DNA of 64,000 nt. It comes from Promineifilum sp. GTDB taxonomy: Bacteria; Chloroflexota; Anaerolineae; Promineifilales; Promineifilaceae. Positions 44,892 through 53,826 of this stretch are shown here, in pieces (positions within the stretch are counted from its first letter, which is position 1; each line of letters starts with the position of its first letter). The notes under the pieces were generated by a model. It worked only from the letters and a program-made list of their open reading frames with translations, was not told the origin of the DNA and searched no databases. The stretch lies in assembly GCA_017983515.1 (NCBI GenBank), contig JAGOBF010000016.1:1-64000 (forward strand), given 5' to 3'. A program made the translations under genes and the position numbers.

Positions 44892-45200
44892 CTTCAGGAA
44901 CAAGGCGCTCTTCACCTGGAAATCTGGTCCATTGCATCGAGGGCTAAGATTTCACGACGCCTTAACTGCCTATTCCCCGGACATTTCACGTCCTATTCAT
45001 GTTCTGATCCGCTCTCATGTGGCACTATTTTGTCGTATGAGTAACCGCCGAGTGCATCATGGTCTTGGCGGCTAACTTTGTTTCGCAATTGCCGAGACCT
45101 GCCCAATAAAATTATTGCTACGCCACACAGTGTGACTCTTGCACAGGTCATCATACTTTTTAGCTAATGCGACATCCTAGATGCCCAAGGAGTTCCCCCG
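44892..45200. other. Intergenic region, no gene recognised
   Basis: 309 bp between the lipoprotein and the coiled-coil gene. No gene, terminator hairpin or RNA fold was recognised on either strand. The AAGGAG at about 45183-45188 is the ribosome-binding site of the next gene. Confidence 0.5.
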
Positions 45201-47396
45201 ATGTCTCTCGGTTCTAATACTGCACAGACGCGCGAACTGACGGAGTTGCGAGATCATCTGAAATGGTTGGATGAGGAGCGCCGTAAATCGAGCCGGAAAA
45301 TGGCCGAGCTGGAACAACGCCTGGCCCAACAGGGGCGAGACCTGGTCGAGCGCGATCAAAAGATAAAAGATCTGGAGTGGCACGTCGCCAGCTTCTCGGA
45401 GCGCTTCGAGCGCATACCCGAGGTGGACGCCAACGTCGCCACCACCGAGCAGCGGCTCCAGGATTTAGAATGGCATCTTTCCAATATGAATGCCCAGCTG
45501 ACGCGCATTCCGAATATGGAGGAGGAACGATCCCGCCTACAGGAAGCGATCGCTCGTGCCGTCAACACGTCGCTTGAGCAGGCAGAATCCGAACGATCGG
45601 TGCTGGAAACTCGCCTGCGTTCGGAGATCGTATCCGCTCGGGAAAACGATGAGTACCGGATGCAGCTTATTGGATTAGAAGAGAGGCTGGAAGAGCAAGT
45701 TCACACGATCGGCGAGATGAATCAACAGTCGGCCGCTCTGCAGGAAAGTGTGGGCATTCTGTCCGCGCAGTTGCGCGAAAGGACTAATACCCTGGCTGCC
45801 GAATCACAAGTGAACTTAAGCTCTCTGGCGGCCGGGTTACAGGAACATCTGGATGCCATAACCGCTGCGAATCAGGCCCAGCTGGACGCGATAAAGGCCG
45901 AAACCGAGTCACAGCTGGTTGTCATAAAGACAGATACTCAGGCACAATTGGATGTTTTGGCGTCTGGGTCTCGGTCACAACTGGATAACGCCAAGGCGGA
46001 ATGGCAATCTCTCTTGGAAGAGAAGCTCGCCGCTCAGCCCCATGAACCTTCCACGCAGCTCCTTCAACTCGATGATCAAGTGGACGAACTTCGGCAAGCA
46101 CAATATGCCTGGGAATTGAAATGGACTCGTTTTGAGGAGCAGGCGACTCTTCTGGCACGGCAATATGAAGAGCTGGATAGTCAGGTGACTCCGTTAAGCG
46201 AGCAGACGACCCTTCTGACACGGAACTATGAAGAACTCCATGGGCAGGTGACTCCGTTAAGTGAGCAGACGACTCTTCTGGCACAGCACTACGAAGAACT
46301 CCACAGTTTACTGACTCCCTTAAATGAGCGACAGATCGAGCTGGAAGAAAACCTCAATAAACTCGGTCATGTGGGGACGATCATGCCGCTGCTCGACCGG
46401 CTGGAGCAGGAACTTGAACTGCGCCAGGCAGAAGAAGTGCGCCTGTCGAACCTCATTGGAACGCAGGAAAACCGGTTTGCCCCGTTGGCCGCCTCGCTGG
46501 AAGAACTGAACGAATCGTCCCAGGCCCTGTTAAATCGAGTGACCGATTCGGAGCGGTCGATCGCAGAACTTAAGACCGGTGTCCAGGACTTCAACGACAA
46601 CTGGAAGCCGTCACTCATCGAGCTGGATCGGCGTGTTAGGCCAGTTACCGAGCGGATGTCATTGTTGAGCAACAGTATTATGAAGGCCGAAGCCGGCATT
46701 CAGGCGTTGACTGGCGAGCACACCGAGTTGCGCGAAATCGTCGTCAATCTCGACGACGACGTACGTCGCAACCAGAGCGACGTCGGCCGCCGGCTGGAAG
46801 GGTGGCAAATCACCCTGGACGAAAATAAAGAGACGATCGAGCGCTTCACGCAGCAATGGATCACCCTCAGCAATCAGTACAAAGAAGCGCGGATGGCCGT
46901 CCAGAACTTTGCCCATTGGCAGAAGCAACTGGAGCAGCAGAAGCGCGAGGCGTCCGAGATGTTGCGCATCGAGTCCAATCGTATGCAAACGCGCTGGGAT
47001 GGATTCCTGATCGAGATCCAAGAAAAGCTCAAGAATTTCGAGTTGGACTTGAACCAAAAGTGGCAAGCCTTCGAAATGGAGAATGAGCAAAAATGGTCGA
47101 CCGCTCGTCGGAGCGAGCAAATGAGGCACGAAGAATTGGCCTCAATCGACGAGTTAATCCAAAAGATGCAACAGGATAATCGCAATCTTATCTGGCGCGT
47201 CCAGACGGCACAGGCCGACGCGATTAAGAAATGGCCGCGGTTATTGATGGAAGAGGTCGAAAAGGCGGTCGAGATAAACCCCAATCGCCGGCTGACCACG
47301 CCCGTGGCTCCGCGGGCCGATATGAGCGTCGTGGACGCTATCGAACAGGGGCTGATCACGATTGATTACAATGATGATCCGGGGCTTGACCTGTGA
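45201..47396 (+). CDS. Large cytoplasmic coiled-coil protein
   Basis: 731 residues with no signal peptide or TM helix, almost entirely heptad-rich helix (LTELRDHLKWLDEERRKSS, AELEQRLAQQGRDLVERDQK, and onward). Around residues 310-380 three exact-length 21-residue repeats (EQ.TLL.R.YEEL..QVTPLS) occur. Residues 200-290 hold a second pattern of alternating 'AITAANQAQLDAIKAETESQL' type. AAGGAG is 8 nt before the ATG. No enzyme motif found. It could be a cytoskeletal or scaffold element, perhaps with the membrane pentapeptide protein encoded next, 57 bp downstream. Confidence 0.8.
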   Translation: MSLGSNTAQTRELTELRDHLKWLDEERRKSSRKMAELEQRLAQQGRDLVERDQKIKDLEWHVASFSERFERIPEVDANVATTEQRLQDLEWHLSNMNAQLTRIPNMEEERSRLQEAIARAVNTSLEQAESERSVLETRLRSEIVSARENDEYRMQLIGLEERLEEQVHTIGEMNQQSAALQESVGILSAQLRERTNTLAAESQVNLSSLAAGLQEHLDAITAANQAQLDAIKAETESQLVVIKTDTQAQLDVLASGSRSQLDNAKAEWQSLLEEKLAAQPHEPSTQLLQLDDQVDELRQAQYAWELKWTRFEEQATLLARQYEELDSQVTPLSEQTTLLTRNYEELHGQVTPLSEQTTLLAQHYEELHSLLTPLNERQIELEENLNKLGHVGTIMPLLDRLEQELELRQAEEVRLSNLIGTQENRFAPLAASLEELNESSQALLNRVTDSERSIAELKTGVQDFNDNWKPSLIELDRRVRPVTERMSLLSNSIMKAEAGIQALTGEHTELREIVVNLDDDVRRNQSDVGRRLEGWQITLDENKETIERFTQQWITLSNQYKEARMAVQNFAHWQKQLEQQKREASEMLRIESNRMQTRWDGFLIEIQEKLKNFELDLNQKWQAFEMENEQKWSTARRSEQMRHEELASIDELIQKMQQDNRNLIWRVQTAQADAIKKWPRLLMEEVEKAVEINPNRRLTTPVAPRADMSVVDAIEQGLITIDYNDDPGLDL
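46137..46325 (+). repeat. Three 63-bp tandem repeats inside the coiled-coil gene
   Basis: Three in-frame copies of a 63-bp unit beginning GAGCAGRCGAC (starts at 46137, 46200 and 46263) encode 21-residue EQxTLLxRxYEELxxQVTPLS modules. The copies differ by a few bases each, showing recent internal duplication. 21 residues is three heptads, so the coiled-coil register is kept. Confidence 0.93.
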
Positions 47397-47453
47397 CCCG
47401 CTGGAGCTTAATAACGGCCGATCGCGGTCATGAGACGGAGGTAGTGCATCGAT

Positions 47454-48569
47454 ATGTCTGGTAAACAAAAAGGCCTGAGCCTTCAAGTGATTGTTATCAT
47501 CCTGCTCGTACTGGCCATTTTTTTCGGATGGCTGGGGTATCAGCCGGGAACCTTATTGAACGAGTACGCACGAGGCTTGGGGTTAACCTTGCTGGGCGTG
47601 GCGCTGGTTGTCTATCTAACCGACGCGCAAAGCCGCAAGCGCGAGCAACAATTGCTCGCCTACCTGGAAGAACAGCGCGCGGCCCAGGAAGACGCGCAGT
47701 TGGCCCGCGAGAGCCAGCTGGCCAAGACACAACTTATTCGCGAGATCGCCAGCGGTGATCCCGGTCTGGCGGGCCGAGCCATACGCGAACTGGACGCCAA
47801 GGGCTGGCTGACGGACGGCACGCTGTCCAACAGCCATCTAACCGGCGCCGATTTGCAAGGCGCGAGGCTGGGCTGGGTTAACCTGAGCAGCGCGTTTCTA
47901 AGCCGTATCAACCTGCAGGACGCCGATCTCAGCTATGGGAATTTCAGTTCGGCCGATCTGCGCGAGGCCAACATGGCGCGCGCTAATCTTGACCTGGCGA
48001 ACCTCACGGAGGCAGCCTTGCAGGAGGCCGATCTGAGCCTGTGCTCGATGAACGAGACGGACTTGTCGGGAGCGATGATGGAAGGGGCCATCCTTAGCGG
48101 CGCGACCCTGGTCGAGGCCAATCTGTCCAAGGTGCAGGGCGAGAGAATAGCGCTGAATGGCGTCAATCTGGAACGCGCCAATATGGTCGAGAGCAATTTT
48201 GCCTATGCCAATATGGAGCGCGCCAACTTGACCGGCGCGAATATGGGCTGGGCAAATCTGAGCAAGGTGAACCTCGAAAAGGCAAATCTGGCCGAGGCCA
48301 ATATGAGCGGCACTAACCTTGACGATGCTCGCCTGCACGGCGCTAACCTGTCCGGGGCCTTCTTGTTCGGCGCGAGGATATCGCTTAAATCGCTGTCGGC
48401 CGCCAAATCACTGGCCAACGCCACCATGCCCGACGGCCTGAAATATGAGGAGTGGATTCGCCGGCAGTCGGGCGAATACGTGCCGGCCGTCGACACGATT
48501 TCAACGCCAGCGCCGCAGGGCGTTTCTGATTCGCCTCTGGATTACACCCACACGCCTGAAGAAGTCTAG
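47454..48569 (+). CDS. Membrane-anchored pentapeptide-repeat protein
   Basis: 371 residues. Two N-terminal TM helices (LQVIVIILLVLAIFFGWLGY; LGLTLLGVALVVYLTDAQ) and a basic coiled-coil segment with ERQLLAYLEEQR precede about 35 pentapeptide repeats (A(D/N)LxG/x) from near residue 125 to 300, forming a right-handed beta-helix. A polar tail ends it. Pentapeptide proteins often mimic DNA or mediate protein contacts; here it faces the cytoplasm or outside from a membrane anchor. GGAGG lies upstream. Followed by a strong terminator. Confidence 0.92.
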   Translation: MSGKQKGLSLQVIVIILLVLAIFFGWLGYQPGTLLNEYARGLGLTLLGVALVVYLTDAQSRKREQQLLAYLEEQRAAQEDAQLARESQLAKTQLIREIASGDPGLAGRAIRELDAKGWLTDGTLSNSHLTGADLQGARLGWVNLSSAFLSRINLQDADLSYGNFSSADLREANMARANLDLANLTEAALQEADLSLCSMNETDLSGAMMEGAILSGATLVEANLSKVQGERIALNGVNLERANMVESNFAYANMERANLTGANMGWANLSKVNLEKANLAEANMSGTNLDDARLHGANLSGAFLFGARISLKSLSAAKSLANATMPDGLKYEEWIRRQSGEYVPAVDTISTPAPQGVSDSPLDYTHTPEEV

Positions 48570-48607
48570 GCGCGGCGCACGCCGAGCCAACAAACCAATA
48601 TAAAGTC

Positions 48608-48645
48608 AAAGGCCCTCTGTGGTTACACAGAGGGCCTTTGGTTTT
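48608..48645 (+). terminator. Strong rho-independent terminator
   Basis: 14-bp perfect stem (AAAGGCCCTCTGTG / CACAGAGGGCCTTT) with a 4-nt loop, followed by GGTTTT. Ends the pentapeptide-repeat transcript. Confidence 0.9.
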
Positions 48646-48691
48646 GCACCGTAGCGCTACTTGCTCTCACGAGGAGGTAGCGCTACGGTGC
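48646..48691. repeat. 15-bp perfect inverted repeat
   Basis: GCACCGTAGCGCTAC (48646-48660) and its exact complement (48677-48691) with a 16-nt spacer, immediately after the terminator. The arms contain the AGCGCT palindrome. No T-run follows. Could be a second terminator stem for the convergent aminotransferase gene, a protein-binding site or an element end. Confidence 0.9.
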
Positions 48692-48825
48692 AGGTGAATA
48701 AGTAACTACTCATAAGCACCACCTCCTCAGATTAAAGATGGCTGTGCGGCGTGGCCGCGAATAATATGGGCAGATTATGGCATATGAACCCGCACCTGTC
48801 AACCGTCACTCATTTATGGTGGTAC

Positions 48826-50073
48826 TCAGGATGCCAGCTCGCGCAGGGTCTTCATGAGACGAGCGAGTTCATCCTCGGTGTTGTAGTGAGTGAAGCCAAT
48901 GCGCACGAGGCCGCCGCTTTCGAGCACGCCCAGCCGCTCCATCACCGCGATGGCATAATAATGCCCATGCCAGACGAATATCCCTCGGTCGCCCAGATAG
49001 GTAGCCACTGCTTCGGGCGAGTGGCCGGCCAAACTGATGGCAAACGTCGGTGTGCGCCGCGACAGCTCTTCGACGTCGGTGATACCGTAGACGCGCAGCC
49101 CCGGCACTTGCGTTGCTTCCCGCAAAAATAGCTCGCTCAGCTCGGCCTCGTGCTGCTTAATGGCCTTCATGCCGCGCACCAACTGTTCGCGACGCGAGTC
49201 TTCGTGACCGCCCAGCGCGGCCAGATAGTCGACGGCCGCCGTGACCCCCGCCAAACTCTCGAAGCTCTGTGTGCCCGTTTCCCATTTGTGTGGCGGTTCA
49301 TCTGCAGCGGGGCGCACTTTATAGGCTCTCAGTCGGTCCAGATGCTGGTACTTCCCATAGAGGACGCCGGTGTGCGGGCCAAAAAACTTATAAACCGAGC
49401 AGGCCAGAAAATCACAATCCAACGCCTGGACGTCAACCACATCGTGCGGCGCATAGTGAACGGCGTCGACGTAGACCATCGCTCCGGCGGTGTGGGCCAT
49501 TTCGGCCACCCTCCTAATGTCGGTGATCGTTCCGACAGCATTCGAGGCGTAGTTGACCGCCACAAGCCGCGTCCGTTCGTTCAACAAGTCGGACAAGGCG
49601 TCCAAGGCGAGGGTGCAGTCCTCGGGTTGAAAGTCCAGCCAGCGAACGGTGACGCCGTGATCCTCGGCCGCGCGCAGCCAGGGAGAAATATTGGCGTCAT
49701 GGTCCAGCCGCGTCACGATAACCTCGTCACCCGGCTGCCATTCGGCGGCGATAGCCCGGCTCATGCTGAACGTTAGGCTGGTCATATTCTGGCCGAAGAC
49801 GATTTCCTCCGGCCGCCGGGCATTGAGCATGTCCATCATGGCCGCTCGTGCGGCGTCGGCTGTGGCATCGGCCTCGCGGCTGGTCAGAAACGGCCCGCCC
49901 AGGTTACTGCTACCTCGTCGCAGGTACCCGGCCATCGCGTCAATGACGCGCTCCGGCGATTGGGTGCCGCCCGGGCCATCGAGGAAAATAGCCGGTTGGC
50001 CGTTGACGATGCGTTGAAGCGCGGGAAATTGGGATCGTAATATTGTCGGGTCAAGGGTTGGGGTAGTCATCAT
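48826..50073 (-). CDS. Class V aminotransferase / cysteine-desulfurase-like (VC1184 family)
   Basis: About 415 residues, PLP-dependent. DLGPGGTQ-like start (FLDGPGGTQSPERV), HDANISPWLRAAED, VNYASNAVGTI, VDAVHYAPH and VYKFFGPHTGVLYGK with the PLP lysine. It fits the cysteine-desulfurase-like group (VC1184/TIGR01976 type). GGAG lies 9 nt before the ATG at 50073. An ATG 15 bp upstream (50088) lies 11 nt from a TATAAT and could be a leaderless start. Confidence 0.88.
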   Translation of the reverse strand: MMTTPTLDPTILRSQFPALQRIVNGQPAIFLDGPGGTQSPERVIDAMAGYLRRGSSNLGGPFLTSREADATADAARAAMMDMLNARRPEEIVFGQNMTSLTFSMSRAIAAEWQPGDEVIVTRLDHDANISPWLRAAEDHGVTVRWLDFQPEDCTLALDALSDLLNERTRLVAVNYASNAVGTITDIRRVAEMAHTAGAMVYVDAVHYAPHDVVDVQALDCDFLACSVYKFFGPHTGVLYGKYQHLDRLRAYKVRPAADEPPHKWETGTQSFESLAGVTAAVDYLAALGGHEDSRREQLVRGMKAIKQHEAELSELFLREATQVPGLRVYGITDVEELSRRTPTFAISLAGHSPEAVATYLGDRGIFVWHGHYYAIAVMERLGVLESGGLVRIGFTHYNTEDELARLMKTLRELAS

Positions 50074-50099
50074 GGGGACAATCTCCATATAATGGGTAC

Positions 50100-50105
50100 A
50101 TTATA
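50100..50105 (-). promoter_or_regulatory. Predicted -10 box of the aminotransferase gene
   Basis: Minus-strand perfect TATAAT, 11 nt before the first ATG. No convincing -35 was found at the usual distance (TTATTC at best). Confidence 0.45.
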
Positions 50106-50176
50106 CCGCATGAACACCACCTGAATAATAAACGTCAAAACGTAGCAGGATCAGCAGGTTGGATCATAATCGACTC

Positions 50177-51061
50177 ATGACAAGGCGAAAACCTTCCATG
50201 CCTTTATTGCACCGGCCGTCGGCAAGAAAGAGAAAACATATCAGCCTCATGGCCGTCTTCTTATTGCTCGCGGCGCTGACGGCCCAGCAACGGAGTTGGC
50301 AGGTCAGTGCCCTGCCTGCCTTGCAGACGGGAAGCTCTTCGAAAGCCGCCTATCTCCCGGCTATTTTCGGTTCCAGGACCAGCCCGATTTTTGACTTGGC
50401 CAAATTCATGGTTGGGGATGGTCGCCTCTATGAAGTGCGCCACAACAGTGGTTCGCAGGCCCGCCATCAGACCCAGTTGGGCGGGGGGCATTTTTTTCAT
50501 ACCAAAGGGAACGAGATCAAGGCCGAATGGGAAGAACTATGGATCAAAGGCAACAACGTCTTTCGCGGCACAGACACCAGTCCGGGCAATAATCAATTTT
50601 ATACGCTCTATGAAAACGGACTTGCCGGCTCGGCCTGGAGTCCTCGCTACTGGAGCGTGGGCGATCTGTACGAGCGGAACCCCTACGTCGTCTTTCGTCG
50701 CAAGGATAATTGCCAGATCGTAGCCAGCGGGTTCCAGCGTAGCTGGCTTCGCTTCGAGGGCTACTATCCTACCTACACTTTCCAGAGCGGCATCCGCCTG
50801 ACCAACGTGATCGAATTGACCTGGCTCTTGCAGAAAGAAGGCCAACCGATCGAAAGCTATTTCTATGCCGAATCATATGGACTGGTCGGCTGGGGAAGCG
50901 CGGACAGGGGCTATAGCTACATCAATGAAATCCACGCCCCTGGCCAGCGGCCGGACAACAAACGCGAGGTCATTAATTGCCTTAACGGAACTTTCAATGC
51001 TTTGCGCTATAGTTCCGAACTGAACTTCGGCCCTTTGCCGCCCGGTTTCCGCGCCAAATAG
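50177..51061 (+). CDS. Secreted protein; paralogue of the M23/NBR1 C-terminal domain
   Basis: About 294 residues. A long basic n-region (RRPSARKRKH-like) and signal helix (LMAVFLLLAALTAQ) precede one domain covering residues 70-280. It shares with the C-terminus of the 9.5-12.5 kb protein the blocks GDGRLYE, EWEE(L/M)W, RGTDTSPG..FYTL, RRK.NC, FYAxxFGLVxW, RGYS and PGxRPDNxRExIxCL. That makes it a stand-alone form of an otherwise unnamed domain. ATG 50177 or 50198; neither has a strong SD. Function unknown. Confidence 0.78.
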   Translation: MTRRKPSMPLLHRPSARKRKHISLMAVFLLLAALTAQQRSWQVSALPALQTGSSSKAAYLPAIFGSRTSPIFDLAKFMVGDGRLYEVRHNSGSQARHQTQLGGGHFFHTKGNEIKAEWEELWIKGNNVFRGTDTSPGNNQFYTLYENGLAGSAWSPRYWSVGDLYERNPYVVFRRKDNCQIVASGFQRSWLRFEGYYPTYTFQSGIRLTNVIELTWLLQKEGQPIESYFYAESYGLVGWGSADRGYSYINEIHAPGQRPDNKREVINCLNGTFNALRYSSELNFGPLPPGFRAK

Positions 51062-51211
51062 CCAACACTTGACGCCGCTATCTCCGTGGGCTAAAATGCC
51101 TGTATAACGCAACGCGTTATGGCAGATTGCCGGCCCGCTCGTCGCGAGAAGCTGGGCCAATCGTCCCAATTGATCCGGACTTAACCACGCCAGGAACAGG
51201 AGAATGTAAGT

Positions 51212-52393
51212 ATGAGTGCCAACGGGCGAGATTCGGTCAACTTCCATCTGAATGAAGAACATCAGATGATTCAAAAGCTGGCGCGCGACTTTGCTCGCAA
51301 TGAGATCGCGCCAAAGGCGGAGCACTACGACAAAACCCACGACTATCCCTGGCCGATCATCCGCAAGGCCCAGGAACTGGGCTTGACAACTATGGCCGTT
51401 CCCGAGGCTTATGGAGGCCTGGGGCTGAGCCTGTTTGAGGAGAGCATCGTCACCGAAGAACTGGCCTGGGGTTGTTCGGGCATCAGCACCGCCATCGGCG
51501 TCAATAGCCTGGGGATTCTGCCGATTATGATCTCCGGCAGCGAAGAGCAAAAGACCGAGTACGGCGGCCGCATGGCCGACGGTGAACTGTGCGCCTATTG
51601 CGTCACCGAACCGGAAGCAGGTTCCGACGTGGCCGGCATCAAGACGACGGCCGTGCGCGACGGCGATCATTTCATCCTCAACGGCGGCAAGACTTTCATC
51701 ACTGGGGCGACCAACGCCAACTTCTACACCGTCCTGGCCTATACTCAGCCGGATATCCGCCAAGACCATCGACAGCGCTACAAGGGCATGAGCTTTTTCA
51801 TCGTCCACCGCGACTGGGAAGGCGTCAGCGTGGGCAAACCGTTCGACAAGATGGGGCAACACGCCTCCGACACGGCCGAAGTGGTCTTCGATAACGTGCG
51901 CGTGCCGGCGACGCAAATGCTGGGCGAAGAGGGAACCGGCTTTGGCACCACGATGAAGGTCTTCGACAAGAGTCGCCCCACAGTGGCGGCGGGCGCGGTT
52001 GGCGTCGCCCAGCGCGCCCTCGACGAAGCCATCAAGTATGCCAAGGAGCGTCAGACGATGGGCCACCCCATCTGGCAGCATCAGGCTATCGGCCACATGA
52101 TTGCTGATATGGCGATGCAGGTCGAGGCGGCGCGGATGCTTGTCTGGCGCTCGGCGTGGGACTATGATCGCGGCGACCGTAACACGATTCACGCGGCCAT
52201 GGCCAAGGCTTTTGCCGCCGACGCGGCCATGAAAGTAACTACCGACGCCGTCCAGGTCTTCGGCGGCTATGGCTATATGTCCGAGTACCCGGTCGAGAAG
52301 CTCATGCGCGACATTAAGATTTACCAGATTTACGAGGGTACCAGTCAGATTCAGCGCAATATTATCGTCCGCGAATTATTCCGCAGCCGATAG
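51212..52393 (+). CDS. Acyl-CoA dehydrogenase
   Basis: 393-residue FAD enzyme. Motifs: AYCVTEPEAGSDVAG (signature 1), GGKTFITGATNANFY, DNVRVPATQMLGEEGTG, QVFGGYGYMSEYPVEKLMRDIKI (signature 2) and YEGTSQIQRNII with the catalytic Glu. Length and the YEGTSQIQR position fit short/medium-chain dehydrogenases. CAGGAG lies about 11 nt upstream. It likely feeds acyl-CoA catabolism, possibly branched-chain or propionate routes given pccB/accC at 20 kb. Electron acceptor genes (ETF) are not in the window. Confidence 0.93.
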   Translation: MSANGRDSVNFHLNEEHQMIQKLARDFARNEIAPKAEHYDKTHDYPWPIIRKAQELGLTTMAVPEAYGGLGLSLFEESIVTEELAWGCSGISTAIGVNSLGILPIMISGSEEQKTEYGGRMADGELCAYCVTEPEAGSDVAGIKTTAVRDGDHFILNGGKTFITGATNANFYTVLAYTQPDIRQDHRQRYKGMSFFIVHRDWEGVSVGKPFDKMGQHASDTAEVVFDNVRVPATQMLGEEGTGFGTTMKVFDKSRPTVAAGAVGVAQRALDEAIKYAKERQTMGHPIWQHQAIGHMIADMAMQVEAARMLVWRSAWDYDRGDRNTIHAAMAKAFAADAAMKVTTDAVQVFGGYGYMSEYPVEKLMRDIKIYQIYEGTSQIQRNIIVRELFRSR

Positions 52394-52425
52394 CCTCTAC
52401 ACCTTCGACGCTTCTCTGACTGATG

Positions 52426-52458
52426 AAACTCCCGACTGAACGAAGTCGGGAGTTTTTT
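52426..52458 (+). terminator. Rho-independent terminator after acyl-CoA dehydrogenase
   Basis: 12-bp stem AAACTCCCGACT / AGTCGGGAGTTT with a 6-nt loop, then a T-run (52453-52458). Confidence 0.92.
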
Positions 52459-52532
52459 ATTGTGCAACACCGGCGTTAACTGCGCTCAACTTTTATCTCG
52501 CCGGCCGTTAAGTTTCGATTGAACCCCAACCC

Positions 52533-52561
52533 TTGTTAGTCCTATTTATCTACTTGATAAT
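52533..52561 (+). promoter_or_regulatory. Predicted promoter of the iron-binding lipoprotein gene
   Basis: TTGTTA (52533-52538), 17-bp spacer, GATAAT (52556-52561), about 35 nt before the start codon. Confidence 0.55.
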
Positions 52562-52596
52562 TCGACCGATTTTGTCTAATGATTGAGGGAAATGAT

Positions 52597-53682
52597 ATGA
52601 AAATTCGCTATTCGCTTGTCACATTATTCATGGTTGTCTTGGCCGGCATTGGTGTCGCCTGTGGTGGAGCCGCGCCGCCCGAACAGCCCGCGGCCGCGGC
52701 GGACACAACCGTCAGCGGGGATGCTGCGGCCGAATCTGGTTCGCTCATTATTTATTCGGGCCGCAGCGAAAGCCTCATCGGCCCGCTCATCGCTCAATTT
52801 GAGGCCGCCACCGACATAAAAGTTGATGTGCGCTACGGCAGCACGTCGGAGATGGCCGGTGTCCTTCTGGAAGAAGGTGACCGTAGCCCGGCCGACATCT
52901 TCTATGCCCAGGACCCCGGTGGGTTGGCGGCCGTACAGAAGGCTGGTCTGTTTCAGACATTGCCGGATTCGATTCTGGACGCTGTCCCGGAGCGCTTCCG
53001 GGCCACTGACGGAACATGGGTGGGGGTCTCCGGCCGCGCGCGGGTGATTGTCTACAACACCGACGTGATTACTGATCCGGCCGGGCAACTTCCGGCCGAC
53101 ATCTATGACTTCATCGATCCCCAGTGGGACGGGCGATTGGGCTGGGCGCCGACTAATGCATCTTTCCAGGCGATGGTCACCGCCATGCGCCACGTGTGGG
53201 GCGAGGAAAAGACACGTACGTGGCTGGAGGGAATTCAGGCCAATCATCCCCTGATCTTCGAGAGCAATACGCCTATTGTCGAAGCGGTTGGCGCGGGAGA
53301 GATCGATGCCGGTTTCGTTAATCACTACTATCTCTACCGCTTTTTGGCCGAGCAGGGCGAATCGTTCGCCGCGCGCAACTACTTTCTGCCGGGCGGCGGG
53401 CCGGGATCGCTCGTCATGGTGTCGGGTGCCGGCATCCTTGGTTCGGCCAAGAACAGCGAAAACGCCCAACGCTTCTTCGAATACCTGCTGTCTGAAACGG
53501 GCCAGCATTATTTTGCCGAGCAGAGCTTTGAGTACCCCATTAGCCACGCGGGCGCCAGTCTGCCGGTCGATCTGCCACCAATCGCCGACCTGGAAGCCAG
53601 CGCGGCCCATATCCCCATGAGTGATCTGGGCGACCTCCAGGGTACGCAAGACTTACTCATCGAGCTTGGGATTATCGATTAG
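52597..53682 (+). CDS. Ferric-iron ABC transporter substrate-binding lipoprotein
   Basis: About 361 residues. Lipoprotein signal MKIRYSLVTLFMVVLAGIGVAC (lipobox VAC), Ala/Glu-rich linker, then a type II periplasmic binding protein domain starting SLIIYSGRSESLIGPLIAQF. It resembles Fe3+-binding FutA/FbpA proteins: GSTSEMAGVLLEEG, SPADIFYAQDPGGLAAVQKAGLFQ, VGVSGRARVIVYN, AGFVNHYYLYR (tyrosines that usually bind iron). GAGG is 8-9 nt before the ATG at 52597. Own promoter; permease and ATPase genes follow after about 235 bp. Confidence 0.9.
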   Translation: MKIRYSLVTLFMVVLAGIGVACGGAAPPEQPAAAADTTVSGDAAAESGSLIIYSGRSESLIGPLIAQFEAATDIKVDVRYGSTSEMAGVLLEEGDRSPADIFYAQDPGGLAAVQKAGLFQTLPDSILDAVPERFRATDGTWVGVSGRARVIVYNTDVITDPAGQLPADIYDFIDPQWDGRLGWAPTNASFQAMVTAMRHVWGEEKTRTWLEGIQANHPLIFESNTPIVEAVGAGEIDAGFVNHYYLYRFLAEQGESFAARNYFLPGGGPGSLVMVSGAGILGSAKNSENAQRFFEYLLSETGQHYFAEQSFEYPISHAGASLPVDLPPIADLEASAAHIPMSDLGDLQGTQDLLIELGIID

Positions 53683-53770
53683 ATTGTCGTTCTTAGGGCG
53701 GTGGACTTTGGAGTGAACCACGGTTAAAAACAAAGCTGATCGCCGGAAACTTGGAGTTTAACACGTCCCA

Positions 53771-53800
53771 TTGACCCAACCTTAAGGCCCATCTTATAGT
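53771..53800 (+). promoter_or_regulatory. Promoter of permease-ATPase genes with embedded palindrome
   Basis: TTGACC (53771-53776), 18-bp spacer, TATAGT (53795-53800). The spacer contains CCTTAAGG (53780-53787), a perfect palindrome placed where a repressor would block RNA polymerase; metalloregulators of the DtxR/MntR type bind similar sites. Binding is inferred. Confidence 0.5.
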
Positions 53801-53826
53801 TACACCTATTCCTAAAATTGAGCTAA

